From: Plakobranchus ocellatus
Lineage: Eukaryota; Mollusca; Gastropoda; Plakobranchidae
NCBI GenBank assembly: GCA_019648995.1
Contig: BLXT01002256.1
Location: 428,941 to 458,114 of the forward strand
Reading direction: 5' to 3'
DNA: 29,174 nt
Shown: positions 21,871 through 26,700 of the stretch, in pieces
Position numbering within the stretch: the first letter of the stretch is position 1
Layout: each line of letters opens with the position of its first letter
Made by a program: the position numbers and the translations under genes
Notes under the pieces: model-generated
The model's input: the letters and a program-made list of their open reading frames with translations, nothing else
What the model was told of the DNA's origin: nothing
The model's database searches: none

Positions 21871-22530
21871 CATACATACATTATGTAATCATACAAAAAA
21901 CCCTTGAAAGGAAGGGATTTTTTTTAATTCAGTACCGGATAGTGCATTCATTCAACACATGATTATCAACATAAGCATCAGCACCAATTAAAATAATAAA
22001 TATATGTAGCCATAAGTCTCAATTAGTCTCAAATCATTCAACTATACAACTCAATAACATGTGACTGATAAATACAGCGTTTGATCATATCTTTTTCAAA
22101 AAATCATTAATTCTACATAATGCATGCAGTTTTAATATTATATATTGTTCCCTAGCGGATTCGGGACCCAACTTTTGCTTATAGATGATCTTATTCATCC
22201 CTCTAATAAAATCAGCTTTGGCAACTATTGTTAGCAACCTCACCCTGAGATTTGCTGTGATCTATAGCAGGTTCAAGATCAAAGCCCACTTATAACGCCC
22301 TCGCCTGAAAAAAGCCTGAAAGCTTGATTCATCTTGTTGTGAACGGGCTAGATGCAATACCAAGCTCTGAAAAGAAAAACGGTGAGCAAAGGATCAAAAC
22401 TCACCTGAGCTGAAATGAGCGCAACAGCCTCAGGATGATTGAGACGGACCCCCCTGGCAAGACGCCTCTGAGCCAATGTCCCTGCCTGAAACACCAGTAA
22501 ACCCTCTTTCTCTCGGGGCGACAGACGCAT
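87..22530 (-). CDS. URE: Urease, single-chain eukaryotic type, 5' part (11 exons, partial)
   Basis: Urease hydrolyses urea to ammonia and carbamate at a di-nickel site. The coding sequence joins exons 22530-22405, 21751-21685, 16510-16428, 15652-15542, 15245-15105, 14496-14416, 14224-14147, 12877-12798, 11688-11583, 2274-2194 and 173-87, 1041 nt giving 347 residues without a stop. Every intron begins GT and ends AG, and phases agree. Residues 1 to about 120 match the gamma subunit (start [10 protein letters not shown], then [27 protein letters not shown]). Residues about 140-270 match the beta subunit ([44 protein letters not shown]). The end ([25 protein letters not shown]) opens the alpha domain. 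Jack bean urease has the same gamma-beta-alpha order in about 840 residues, so over half, including all nickel ligands, is missing beyond base 1. An in-frame TAA at 22545-22543 precedes the ATG, which supports this start. The reading frame looks intact, so a working gene is likely. Odd point: exon 6 adds 27 residues. Confidence 0.95.
174..959. other. Urease intron 10, distal part
   Basis: AT-rich intronic sequence. The two ORFs of 60-70 codons on opposite strands around 465-685 have no recognisable family features. I see no clear element here, though degraded LINE 3' sequence from the next feature may extend in. Confidence 0.5.
960..1345 (-). pseudogene. CR1/L2-like LINE reverse transcriptase relic
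   Basis: Read on the minus strand, 1310-1190 gives SRL, a missing base, then [11 protein letters not shown], a stop, and [15 protein letters not shown]; further down comes [14 protein letters not shown] around 1165-1120. The order [34 protein letters not shown] is typical of the C-terminal region of reverse transcriptases in CR1/L2-type non-LTR retrotransposons. Stops and a frameshift show it is dead. The edges are approximate. It lies in urease intron 10, in the same orientation as the gene. The exact clade is not certain. Confidence 0.75.
1346..2193. other. Urease intron 10, proximal part
   Basis: AT-rich sequence between the LINE relic and exon 10. It holds A-rich runs near 2070-2090 and 2167-2180. 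No coding or RNA feature is recognisable. Confidence 0.5.
2194..2274 (-). CDS. URE: Urease exon 10 (alpha domain start)
   Basis: A short exon found by looking for the residues needed between exons 9 and 11. It encodes 27 residues ending [13 protein letters not shown], equivalent to YANKYGPTTGDK in jack bean. Acceptor CATAAG|GCA, donor AAG|GTACCA, phases 0/0. It is separated from exon 9 by a 9.3-kb intron. Confidence 0.88.
2536..2985 (-). pseudogene. RTE-like LINE 3' end (reverse transcriptase C-terminus)
   Basis: On the minus strand, 2951-2690 encodes [20 protein letters not shown], then [20 protein letters not shown] and GKIEGK. After a stop and frame change it continues [20 protein letters not shown] and SRQGT, ending at TAA 2550-2548, followed by TGATGATGAAT. 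This pattern (RRMLRISWTD, RQRxFLGH, GKIEGKRSRGRQR) is the C-terminus of endonuclease/reverse transcriptases often annotated in invertebrates as RTE-type elements. The copy is 5' truncated and carries stops, so it is inactive. It lies in intron 9 of urease. Confidence 0.8.
3055..3785 (+). pseudogene. Relic of a multicopy transposon-like gene, central part
   Basis: Plus-strand reading from about 3078 gives KLED, stop, [11 protein letters not shown], then [29 protein letters not shown] and, after about 200 bases of degraded sequence, [22 protein letters not shown] and FLNAGQNP, ending at TAG 3783-3785. I recognise this order (xLGLxVSYxRV, ERxGVVCP, DHNPSSxTxxDSFHGTGIS, LLPLF, MIKHSMxVV, LNPGQxPV) from an uncharacterised multicopy gene family common in mollusc and cnidarian genomes. 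Its function is not known to me. There is no ATG start: the long open stretch begins with TTG, directly after a TGA that probably replaced a Trp codon. Another relic of the same family lies at 8470-9280. Confidence 0.72.
3786..4019. other. Intron 9 segment with unidentified, GC-richer sequence
   Basis: Slightly GC-richer sequence with an open stretch of 61 codons (3801-3986) that shows no family features. It may be part of the same interspersed repeat as the tandem block that follows. Confidence 0.35.
4020..5168. repeat. Diverged long-period tandem repeat block
   Basis: The segment starting with AAAATTCT and then GCATCATACAAGTTTACC recurs at 4185, 4581 and 5067, so unit lengths are 396 and 486 nt and the third copy is truncated at about 5168. 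Shared landmarks are CAATCACAGTCAAAAGTATT, AATTCGGCGATTCTATTGCC and GGTTACAGGAAACACTGAAC. The second unit is longer because it carries about 84 nt (CAGATCGTTTTCATCTA and flanks) also found before the first copy at 4137-4184. The partial 5' copy at 4050-4184 shows the block began from a related unit. No coding content. Confidence 0.85.
5165..5548 (+). pseudogene. Relic of a second transposon-like gene family (GEQGGE motif)
   Basis: The open stretch at 5348-5548 encodes [33 protein letters not shown] and [17 protein letters not shown], ending at TAG 5546-5548. This resembles the C-terminal part of a multicopy invertebrate family with FYRxxFP, PKLHMLExHVxPF, GLGxLGEQGGESIH. The Ser-Ile-His after GGE is replaced here, and sequence before 5348 contains stops, so it is a dead fragment. 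Family members look transposase-like, but this is inference. A perfect palindrome follows at 5565-5582. Confidence 0.6.
5565..5582. repeat. Perfect 8-bp inverted repeat
   Basis: CCCGTTCA and TGAACGGG are separated by AA, giving an 18-bp palindrome 16 bases after the stop of the preceding relic. It may be part of that element's 3' region. No function can be assigned. Confidence 0.6.
5583..6449. other. Intron 9, no recognisable feature
   Basis: AT-rich sequence without long open frames, microsatellites or recognisable repeats. Confidence 0.5.
6450..7060. repeat. AGATCT/CTAGAT-rich degenerate block
   Basis: The words TCTAGAT, AGATCTA, GATCTGGATCTA and TAGGCCTA recur many times in about 600 nt, for example at 6480-6510, 6690-6800, 6885-6925 and 7030-7055. 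The spacing is irregular, so this is not a simple tandem array. Smaller clusters occur at 22740-22760 and 23360-23440. Confidence 0.7.
7061..7499. other. Intron 9, no recognisable feature
   Basis: Sequence between the AGATCT-rich block and the GA microsatellite. A minus-strand open stretch of 82 codons (7211-7459) shows no family features and is hydrophobic and Phe-rich at its start, as expected by chance in AT-rich DNA. Confidence 0.45.
7500..7570. repeat. (GA)n microsatellite
   Basis: About 70 nt of almost pure GA dinucleotides, with one interruption near 7519. Confidence 0.95.
7571..8469. other. Intron 9, no recognisable gene
   Basis: An ATG-started stretch of 78 codons at 7764-8000 (plus) ends at TAG but matches nothing I know. 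From about 8285 the sequence becomes GC-richer (GGGGTCAGGGGGCCATAGGG), probably the edge of the element relic that follows. Confidence 0.4.
8470..9285 (+). pseudogene. Second relic of the multicopy Cys-tail gene family (N-terminal and C-terminal parts)
   Basis: Plus strand, with frame changes: [69 protein letters not shown] and [11 protein letters not shown] at 8530-8905. This matches the N-terminal region of the family at 3055 (MGNPFxE, LDxxDI, QYxxFV, NNxALF, DLEEFFxHE). Then, with the middle missing, [20 protein letters not shown] continues into a Cys-rich tail at about 9160-9273 ([24 protein letters not shown]), like the C-terminal tails of the same family. Frameshifts and stops show it is dead. 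The tail probably binds metal, by inference only. Confidence 0.68.
9286..10781. other. Intron 9, no recognisable gene
   Basis: Mostly AT-rich. At 10290-10790 GC content rises and overlapping open stretches exist on both strands (128 codons at 10293-10679 plus, 78 codons at 10549-10785 minus). Neither shows motifs I recognise. This could be a decayed element. Confidence 0.4.
10782..10835. repeat. 27-bp tandem duplication
   Basis: TCAAACTTGATTAAGTTATA at 10782 is repeated as TCAAATTTGATTAAGTTATA at 10809, giving two copies with a 27-nt period and a few differences. Confidence 0.85.
10836..11582. other. Intron 9, segment next to exon 9
   Basis: AT-rich intronic DNA. The overlapping open stretches around 10978-11343 have no recognisable content. 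Confidence 0.45.
11583..11688 (-). CDS. URE: Urease exon 9 (beta domain end)
   Basis: Completes the split Arg and encodes [20 protein letters not shown] and 15 more residues ending [17 protein letters not shown] and GFG match plant urease at the end of the beta region. Acceptor ATCCAG|G, donor CAG|GTATTT. Confidence 0.94.
11689..12098. other. Intron 8, distal part with an A-run
   Basis: AT-rich sequence with an uninterrupted run of about 20 A at 11855-11874. No coding or RNA feature is seen. Confidence 0.5.
12099..12282 (+). mobile_element. tRNA-derived SINE
   Basis: The head carries an A-box-like GTGCAATTAGTATGGTGC (12109-12126) and a B-box-like AAGTTTAATTCTC about 30 nt later, the layout of an RNA polymerase III promoter in tRNA-derived SINEs. 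A unique body follows (CCACAGGGTTTTATGTGCTC, TTGTGGCCACCCAGCATTAA, AAGGCAAACTACCTC) and the element ends in a 17-nt A-run at 12266-12282. I recall similar bodies from mollusc SINEs. The 5' edge is approximate and no target-site duplication was found. Confidence 0.75.
12283..12797. other. Intron 8, segment next to exon 8
   Basis: AT-rich intronic DNA, nothing recognisable. Confidence 0.5.
12798..12877 (-). CDS. URE: Urease exon 8
   Basis: Encodes [20 protein letters not shown] then VDIGGK and two bases of an Arg codon. [10 protein letters not shown] is a urease beta signature. Acceptor GTACAG|AAC, donor AAAG|GTAGGC, ending in phase 2. Confidence 0.95.
12878..14146. other. Intron 7
   Basis: AT-rich intronic DNA with A-runs (12892-12905, 13505-13514) and T-runs (13270-13295). 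A duplicated phrase (CATCAATTAATTTGCTGT / TATCAATTAATTAAATAA) is seen near 13318-13350. A minus-strand open stretch of 90 codons at 13860-14132 shows no family features. Confidence 0.5.
14147..14224 (-). CDS. URE: Urease exon 7
   Basis: Encodes [20 protein letters not shown] followed by AYGKRL, the highly conserved centre of the urease beta domain. Acceptor TTTACTAG|ATT, donor CTG|GTATGT, phases 0/0. Confidence 0.95.
14338..14387. repeat. (TA)n microsatellite in intron 6
   Basis: About 45 nt of pure AT dinucleotides, starting 30 nt downstream of the exon 6 donor in the gene's direction. Intron 6 is only 191 nt, so this repeat fills about a quarter of it. Confidence 0.95.
14416..14496 (-). 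CDS. URE: Urease exon 6, extra 27-residue insert in the beta domain
   Basis: Open 81-nt exon, phases 0/0, acceptor GGATCAG|GTG, donor GAG|GTAATC. It encodes [20 protein letters not shown] plus EVVTKSE. In the ureases I know, DRPIQ (end of exon 5) is followed directly by V/IGSHYHF (start of exon 7), so this segment is additional. Being an exact multiple of three, it can be included or skipped without changing frame. It is placed as coding because of its splice borders, open frame and position; there is no family match for its residues. Confidence 0.7.
14692..14960. repeat. Cluster of microsatellites in intron 5
   Basis: ATT/TTA repeats at 14692-14715, CA repeats at 14837-14852, TA-rich TATATGTATATACATATA at 14864-14888 and (ATT)n at 14919-14960. 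Confidence 0.9.
15105..15245 (-). CDS. URE: Urease exon 5 (beta domain start)
   Basis: Encodes 47 residues including [32 protein letters not shown] split around the beta-domain core. The donor is CAG|GTATCT. The acceptor was chosen as GTTAAG|GAT because it keeps phase 0 with exon 4. A stronger-looking acceptor, TTTTTCAG, ends 10 nt further in (at 15236), but its use would shift the frame and give a stop after seven codons. Confidence 0.85.
15542..15652 (-). CDS. URE: Urease exon 4 (gamma-beta linker)
   Basis: Encodes 37 residues from [20 protein letters not shown] to NIFQKDTIQ. This is the conserved gamma end (VTVHx[14 protein letters not shown]) plus the linker that joins gamma and beta in single-chain ureases. 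Acceptor GAAG|GTT, donor CAG|GTAGAA, phases 0/0. Confidence 0.92.
15660..15965. repeat. Compound microsatellite in intron 3 (GATA, TA, GA)
   Basis: A short GAGA run at 15667-15685 is followed by GATA/GACA-type repeats to 15832, (TA)n to 15879 and about 75 nt of (GA)n to 15955. The long Leu-Ser open frames on the minus strand here are translations of this repeat, not genes. It begins within 10 nt of the exon 4 acceptor. Confidence 0.95.
16293..16393. repeat. 32-bp direct repeat flanking a (TA)n run
   Basis: The 32-nt segment beginning ATGTGTTAGCTTCAGGCCTC is present without differences at 16293-16324 and 16362-16393. Between the copies is a TA-rich stretch. The second copy ends 35 nt from exon 3. 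Confidence 0.92.
16428..16510 (-). CDS. URE: Urease exon 3
   Basis: Encodes the end of the gamma domain: [12 protein letters not shown], then [13 protein letters not shown]. The acceptor is a T-rich tract ending CAAG|GG, and the donor is CTG|GTGAGT (phase 0). The split Gly codon with exon 2 gives MLGRRQV, as in other ureases (LGRRQV). Confidence 0.94.
16511..17412. other. Intron 2, proximal to exon 3
   Basis: AT-rich, except a GC-richer patch at 16718-16790 with repeated AGGTCA-type words. No gene is recognised. Confidence 0.5.
16733..16766. promoter_or_regulatory. Cluster of AGGTCA half-sites (DR5 arrangement)
   Basis: AGGTCA at 16739-16744 and again at 16750-16755 are in direct orientation with a 5-nt spacer (GCATA), the arrangement preferred by RAR/RXR nuclear receptors. 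TGACC at 16733-16737 and TAAGGTC/GACCTTA around 16749-16766 add inverted copies. The words are seen; a regulatory role is inference, and it could equally be a repeat fragment. Confidence 0.3.
17413..18240 (-). pseudogene. Unrecognised Cys-rich ORF, probably a broken element gene
   Basis: A 198-codon open frame runs from 18193 to 17597 on the minus strand. Its first 65 residues carry zinc-finger-like pairs: [18 protein letters not shown] (CxxC) and [10 protein letters not shown] (CxxC-S-H). The remainder is rich in Thr, Ser and Asn. Upstream, in another frame, [13 protein letters not shown] (18235-18196) adds Cys and appears to join by a frameshift near 18196. Downstream, a 97-codon frame at 17706-17413 continues in similar Ser/Thr/Gln-rich style, ending [15 protein letters not shown], suggesting another frameshift. 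I do not recognise the family. The Cys layout resembles the N-terminal zinc modules of transposon-derived proteins. It lies in urease intron 2, on the same strand. Confidence 0.5.
18483..18606. repeat. 62-bp tandem duplication
   Basis: Two adjacent 62-nt copies, 18483-18544 and 18545-18606, starting ACTTTAATTTGTAAATGAGA and ACTTTAACTTGTAAATGAGA. Only about three bases differ. Confidence 0.95.
18731..18806. repeat. 25-bp perfect tandem duplication with an inverted partner
   Basis: The 25-nt unit starting TCCCTTTACAGGTGCTTGAT occurs at 18757-18781 and 18782-18806 without change. Its TACAGGTGC is matched by the inverted GCACCTGTA at 18731-18739, so a small hairpin is possible. Confidence 0.9.
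18960..19018. repeat. (ATT)n microsatellite
   Basis: Imperfect ATT/ATC repeats, then pure ATT units to about 19016. Confidence 0.9.
19019..19750. other. Intron 2, upstream of the mariner
   Basis: AT-rich sequence with no recognised gene. I looked here for the left terminal repeat of the mariner, a copy of CGAGGGATGTCCGAAAAGAA, and did not find one. Confidence 0.5.
19751..20884 (+). pseudogene. mariner transposase (D34D), two nonsense codons
   Basis: One reading frame from ATG 19751 ([20 protein letters not shown]) to TAG 20882-20884, 377 codons, crossed by TAA at 19847-19849 and TAG at 20438-20440. The latter lies in VF*DAKG, where mariners have VFWD, so TGG became TAG. The N-terminal region has helix-turn-helix features ([43 protein letters not shown]). 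The catalytic triad is visible: D in [10 protein letters not shown] in [11 protein letters not shown], and D in [11 protein letters not shown] with 34 residues between the last two, the mariner D34D signature. About 19 extra residues sit just before the first catalytic Asp ([19 protein letters not shown]), explaining a length above the usual 345. It cannot make an intact protein. Confidence 0.93.
19751..20983 (+). mobile_element. mariner element, inactive copy
   Basis: Transposase gene plus a right end. After the stop at 20884, the sequence ends in CGGACATCCCTCGTA (to 20983), which reads on the other strand as TACGAGGGATGTCCG, typical of the terminal repeat of mariner elements. The left terminal repeat is not visible, so the element may be 5' truncated or diverged. 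It sits in urease intron 2 in antisense orientation. Confidence 0.8.
20984..21684. other. Intron 2, next to exon 2
   Basis: AT-rich intronic DNA with A- and T-runs. The plus-strand open stretch from 20939 to 21355 runs across the mariner end and has no recognisable content. Confidence 0.5.
21685..21751 (-). CDS. URE: Urease exon 2
   Basis: Encodes [20 protein letters not shown] followed by ML and the first base of a Gly codon. This corresponds to the family segment containing ARDG. Acceptor TATTAG|CTT, donor CTGG|GTAAGT, ending in phase 1, which matches the two leading G bases of exon 3. Confidence 0.93.
21805..21882. repeat. (TC)n(TA)n(CATA)n compound microsatellite in intron 1
   Basis: TC dinucleotides to about 21827, TA dinucleotides to 21865, then CATA units. 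It lies about 55 nt upstream, in gene direction, of the exon 2 acceptor. Confidence 0.95.
21883..22404. other. Intron 1, next to exon 1
   Basis: AT-rich intronic DNA, nothing recognisable. Confidence 0.5.
22405..22530 (-). CDS. URE: Urease exon 1 (start codon, gamma domain N-terminus)
   Basis: Encodes residues 1-42, beginning [10 protein letters not shown] and ending EAVALISAQ, the standard start of urease gamma subunits. The donor is CAG|GTGAGT and the exon ends in phase 0. The ATG follows an in-frame stop 12 nt upstream of it. A non-coding 5' exon further up cannot be excluded. Confidence 0.95.
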
Positions 22531-24484
22531 CGTAAAGGAGTGTTAAGATCAAGCCTTGTGTTGTTAATCTTTAAAAATAAACACAGGACAATGTTAATGA
22601 AGTTATTGCACCATAAGCGCTTCTCCACAATAGGTCTATTCATGAAACATCTTAAACGTGAAATTATAATCTTAAAATTCATGCAATCAATTCGTGAATT
22701 GCTCTTTATCTAGATTTTGAACCTTATTCGTCTGGAAAATTACTAGATCTAGATCAACAGCCACCACAGCACTTGAGATCTTGCACATACGGCGGCTTGT
22801 GGGTATGAGCATTAATTGGGCATACCCCCAATTAGCAGGGTCTCTGGGAGCTAAGTAGGCCCACCAAAGAGCCCAGGGACAGAGTCCCTGGTGGGGGTTC
22901 AGGTCCCAGTCTCTTAATTTCTAATATTTCTTCTAGGCTTCATTCGCAAAATGAATGCCGCAAAATATCCTCTATTCTGCACTAATTTTACAAGTTCTAT
23001 AGTTTGATGTTCAGCTCGACTGGTCAGAAGCTTTTTGAAATCACTTTGGACTACATTTAGAAAGGATTAACTACACCAAGACGACTGGCAAACCTTAAAA
23101 TGGAATGGAAATTGAAAGCTTCGATAATAATTTCAACAAAGAATAATTTGCACGAGAAAATAATATAGGCCACTAAATTCTCTTCAAACACACTGAAAAT
23201 CTGAGTCCGCACAATAGATTCATAGTATGAGTGTGCGGGGAGTGTGCGGGCGGGCTCTGCCTAGTCCTTGTCATTTCGTCTTCGCTGGCTGGCAAAACAA
23301 TGCCCAACCTAGCGACATATATTTTTTATCACCTTGCTGCAATTCTAATGTTAGATCGAGAGCTAGATTTAATTAGATCTCTAGATCTAGATAAAAGATC
23401 TGCTCGCCAGTTACTTGATCTGTAAGCCTAAATCTTGATCTAGACAAGAATAAAAAATAATATAAAACGGATACAAAACAAGTCTAAATTGAATAAACAA
23501 TCTATGTAGGCCTAATAATTATTTCATGATGATTTGTGATATTTTTCACCAAAGAAATGTTCAAACTTAATACTTATTGTTTTCATACGAGAAACTACAT
23601 GGCTTCCGTAGGTCTACTGGTTACCGCCGGCACTGTTTTGCCGAACGCTACACAGCGGTGTGGCCTTGAACTTGATAGGTGGTACAGACAGTACTAAAGC
23701 GTCCTTACAATAAGTAAAACTTGGAAATCTTTGTTAAGTTGTAAGAGCTTTTAATTCAACCTTATTGACAAAAATCCCAAACCAGCGAGAGCGAGTCTTT
23801 CTACTTTCACTTTTTCTTTTTGGGTCAACATCACAACAAAACAAACTAAATTGGTATACCAACTAAATTACGAAACATGGAAAATAATAAAAGGAGAACT
23901 ACAGTAAGGAGGATGTGACACATGATAAGGTCATTATGAGTGATATCGCTACAGTACTTTCCTTGATTACGGCCCAGCTCGTGCCTGTCTCTAGGCCTAT
24001 TTGCTTGTAATAATTACACAACGCAACAATGAAATTGGGTTTTACATGCGAATATGTGTTTCATATGTAAAATGTGCCCCTGATTACAAATCCGAAAATC
24101 GTTTTGCTCCATCACGTCTAGTTTTGAGATAATCGTAAAATTGTTAAAATACTCATACTCATATAGGTAATAATCGATACTGCCAGTAATCGGTGTGTTC
24201 ACATTATTTTCTCCAGCTTATGGCTTAGAAACTCAGTTTCAGTTTTGTTCTCTGTCTAGTCCACAGAAGAAGGATAAATTTGCTACAGAAAGACTTGTAT
24301 TTGTGAATTTTAACACATTGTGTCAAAATGCAATGTAGGCTAGTATCGTAATCTAATTAAAGCAAGTATTATATTTGATTATAAAATATGTGATGTTTTA
24401 ATCACTTAAGTTAATTTTAGCAGGTGCAGTGTTGTGAGGTGTGTATAATTCTTCTATTTTCCTGTGTTCTCAGATTTCTGAATA
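22531..24484. other. Region between urease and the 24.5-kb gene
   Basis: About 2 kb upstream of both the minus-strand urease start and the plus-strand ORF. It should hold the urease 5' UTR and promoter, but no clear TATA box or initiator can be named. It contains a hairpin-rich segment at 22792-22916 and small AGATCT clusters. No coding gene is recognisable. Confidence 0.45.
22792..22916 (+). repeat. GC-rich hairpin segment, possible tRNA-derived SINE head
   Basis: It contains AATTGGG...CCCAATT (22815-22834) and CCAGGGAC-AGA-GTCCCTGG (22873-22891), both perfect inverted repeats. GGAGCTAAGTAGG (22848-22860) resembles an A box and GGGTTCAGGTCCC (22895-22907) a B box. The 3' side does not pair with the 5' side as a tRNA acceptor stem would, so it is not a tRNA gene. 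A SINE remnant is the best guess. Confidence 0.35.
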
Positions 24485-26183
24485 ATGGCTACTATCTCTG
24501 CCTGTAAGAAAAGAAGAACTTGTTCTAACAAAGCGGACTTATTTTGTTATATTTGCGGTTTATTCACCGAAAGCAATAGAAAAGTAACACTCTCCCCATT
24601 AGTAAATACAGCTTACTTTCACTACTTCGGATGTAGAGTTGGAGATCAAGATTATAAAGACTGGGCACCACACTTTTCATGTAGGAAATGTGCAAATAAC
24701 CTTAGAGAATGGTTTAATGGTAAACGCAAGTCTATGCCTTTTGCAGTTCCTATGATTTGGCGAGAACAATCTAATCACGTGGACGACTGCTATTTTTGTC
24801 TAACAGATATATCTGGATTTACAACCAAGTCAAAACACAAAATAGTCTATCCTGATGTAAGATCAGCTATAAAGCCCGTTGCACACAATGATGATGATTT
24901 GCCAGTTCCTACTCCACCAACAGATAAATGTGTTTTGGAGTCAGATGAGGATCCAAGTACTTCGAATACTGAGGAAACAACTGAAGATTTTTTGCCTCCT
25001 CCGGTTTCAATTGAGCCCCATTTTTTATCTCAAGAAGATTTAAATGATTTATGCAGGGACTTATATCTATCCCAAAGACAGTCCGAAATACTGGCATCTC
25101 GCTTAAAGGAATGGAACCTTGTTCAAGCTGGTGTGAAAAGTTCGGGTTTTAGACAAAGAGAGGCAGACGCCGCAAGTTTTTTTTCCACCAAAGATTCACT
25201 GTGTTTTTGTTCCGATATAGAAGGGCTTTTTGGTTATTTAGGTATGAACCATGATCCTGCAGAGTGGCGACTTTTTATTGATTCTTCTAAAAGGAGTTTA
25301 AAAGCAGTTCTCTTGCACAATGGGAACAAGTACTCAAGTGTCCCAGTTGGTCACTCAGTTCACTTGACTGAAAATTATGAAAATATGAAAATTTTGCTGA
25401 ATGCTATCAAGTACTCAGAATACCAGTGGGAAATCTGTGGTGATCTGAAAGTGGTTGGAATTCTTCTAGGAATGCAAAAAGGCTTCACAAAGTACTGTTG
25501 TTTCTTGTGTCTTTGGGACAGCCGAGCAACGAAAGAACATTATGTGAAAACAGACTGGCCTGTGCGTGAACATTTTCTACCAGGAGAAAAAAGCATTAGC
25601 CACGAGCCTCTTGTGTTGCCAGAAAAAAAATCATACTACCACCTCTTCATATCAAGCTTGGTCTTATGAAAAATTTTGTAAAAGCACTTAACAAAGATGG
25701 TCAAGCATTTTTGTATTTGAGGCAGAAGTTTCCAACTTTGAGTGATGCTAAAGTCAAGGAGGGTATATTCATTGGGCCACAGACTAAAGCTATGCTCAAA
25801 GATAAAGTGTTTTTGACAAAAATGACTCCTGTCGAAAGTGAAGCATGGAATGCTTTCAAAACAATCTGTGAAAATTTTCTTGGAAACAAGAAGGATCCAA
25901 ATTATAAGGAACTTGTCAGCAATCTGCTGTCGTCCTATCAGCAACTTGGTGCCCGAATGTCATTAAAAATCCACTTCCTGCACAATCATTTGGATTTTTT
26001 CCCTGCTAATCTTGGGGCAGTGTCAGATGAGCACGGAGAAAGATTTCACCAGGATATTTCGAAAATGGAGAGAAACTATCAGGGTCGATGGGATCCAGCC
26101 ATGTTGGGTGATTCTGTTGGATGCTTAAAAGAGACAATCCCCAAGTTAAACACAAGCGCAAAGCAAGGGCAAAGCTGTTCTAA
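24485..26183 (+). pseudogene. Near-intact transposon-like multicopy gene with two frameshifts
   Basis: The first frame, ATG 24485 to 25669, has 394 residues. Its N-terminus has Cys pairs (C21/C24, C66/C69, C102/C105) with C50, suggesting zinc-binding modules, followed by an acidic low-complexity linker at about 136-175. Then come DIEGLFGYLG, WRLFIDSSKRSLKAVLLHNG (Asp266), EICGDLKV (Asp320) and CFLCLWDSR. It resumes in the second frame from about 25650 (PPLHIKLGLMKNFVKAL, NFLGNKK, MSLKIHFLHNHLDFFP, DEHGERFHQDISKME). The switch is explained by one missing A in the A8 run at 25623-25630. A second missing base between 26113 and 26114 restores the usual C-terminus (MLKRDNPQVKHKRKARAKLF), ending at TAA 26181-26183. 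I know this as a very common uncharacterised multicopy family in arthropods and molluscs. The Asp, Asp, Glu layout suggests a DDE-type transposase (inference). Assembly error could explain the A-run shift. Confidence 0.75.
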
Positions 26184-26569
26184 TGTGATTTGAAAGTAGG
26201 AAGGATGATACAAACGACAAGCATTGTTTTTGTAAGCATTTAATTAAATCTCACTTAACTGTATTCTGAAAATATAGTATTATTACAGTATATAATGCCT
26301 AGATATATTATGTCCATATACGCCAAAATTTCAAATATCATTATCTCAAAATTCAGACGTGATAGAGAAAAACTGTTAGCAGATCTGAATTCAGCGCTCC
26401 AAAATTATGGAAAAATACATGGTGTTTAAAACCCAGAGAAAAAGTTTCATTCTGTTGACTTGTGTTATTAATGCCGCGACCTTAATTGAGCACGCCCAGC
26501 CAGCTCGGTGTCGACACTCTCTATGTTGAGGGTATAAGTTATAGAGGAGACCGGTTTGTTCACTGTTAT
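26184..26569. other. 3' flank of the transposon-like gene
   Basis: AT-rich DNA that may be the 3' part of the element (it includes AGATCTGAATTCAGCGCTCC). The end of the element cannot be defined: no terminal inverted repeat was identified. Confidence 0.35.
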
Positions 26570-26700
26570 TTCTCTTTCTTTTTTTTTTTTTAAGAATTTT
26601 TTTTTTTAATTAATTTATTTATTATGGTCGCTGCAGGCTGAACAGGCGCCCGCCAATCTGGTTGGGCATGCCCACCCGGCCCATTGAGATGAGTTACCGT
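26570..26700 (-). mobile_element. Possible retroposon 3' end with A-rich tail
   Basis: On the minus strand a GC-rich body (GGGCCGGGTGGGCATGCCCA, GGCGGGCGCCTGTTCAGCC) is followed by AATAAATAAATTAATT and two A-runs. GC-rich body plus A-tail suggests a short retroposon. No tRNA-like promoter or target-site duplication was found. Confidence 0.35.

Noticed and set aside
21691..21888. Plus-strand open frame ending in Ser-Leu and Ile-Tyr repeats
   Set aside because: It is antisense to urease exon 2 and then runs through the TC/TA microsatellite.
22840..22916. Possible tRNA gene, from A- and B-box-like words
   Set aside because: No acceptor stem pairing and no clean cloverleaf, so it is listed only as a possible SINE head.
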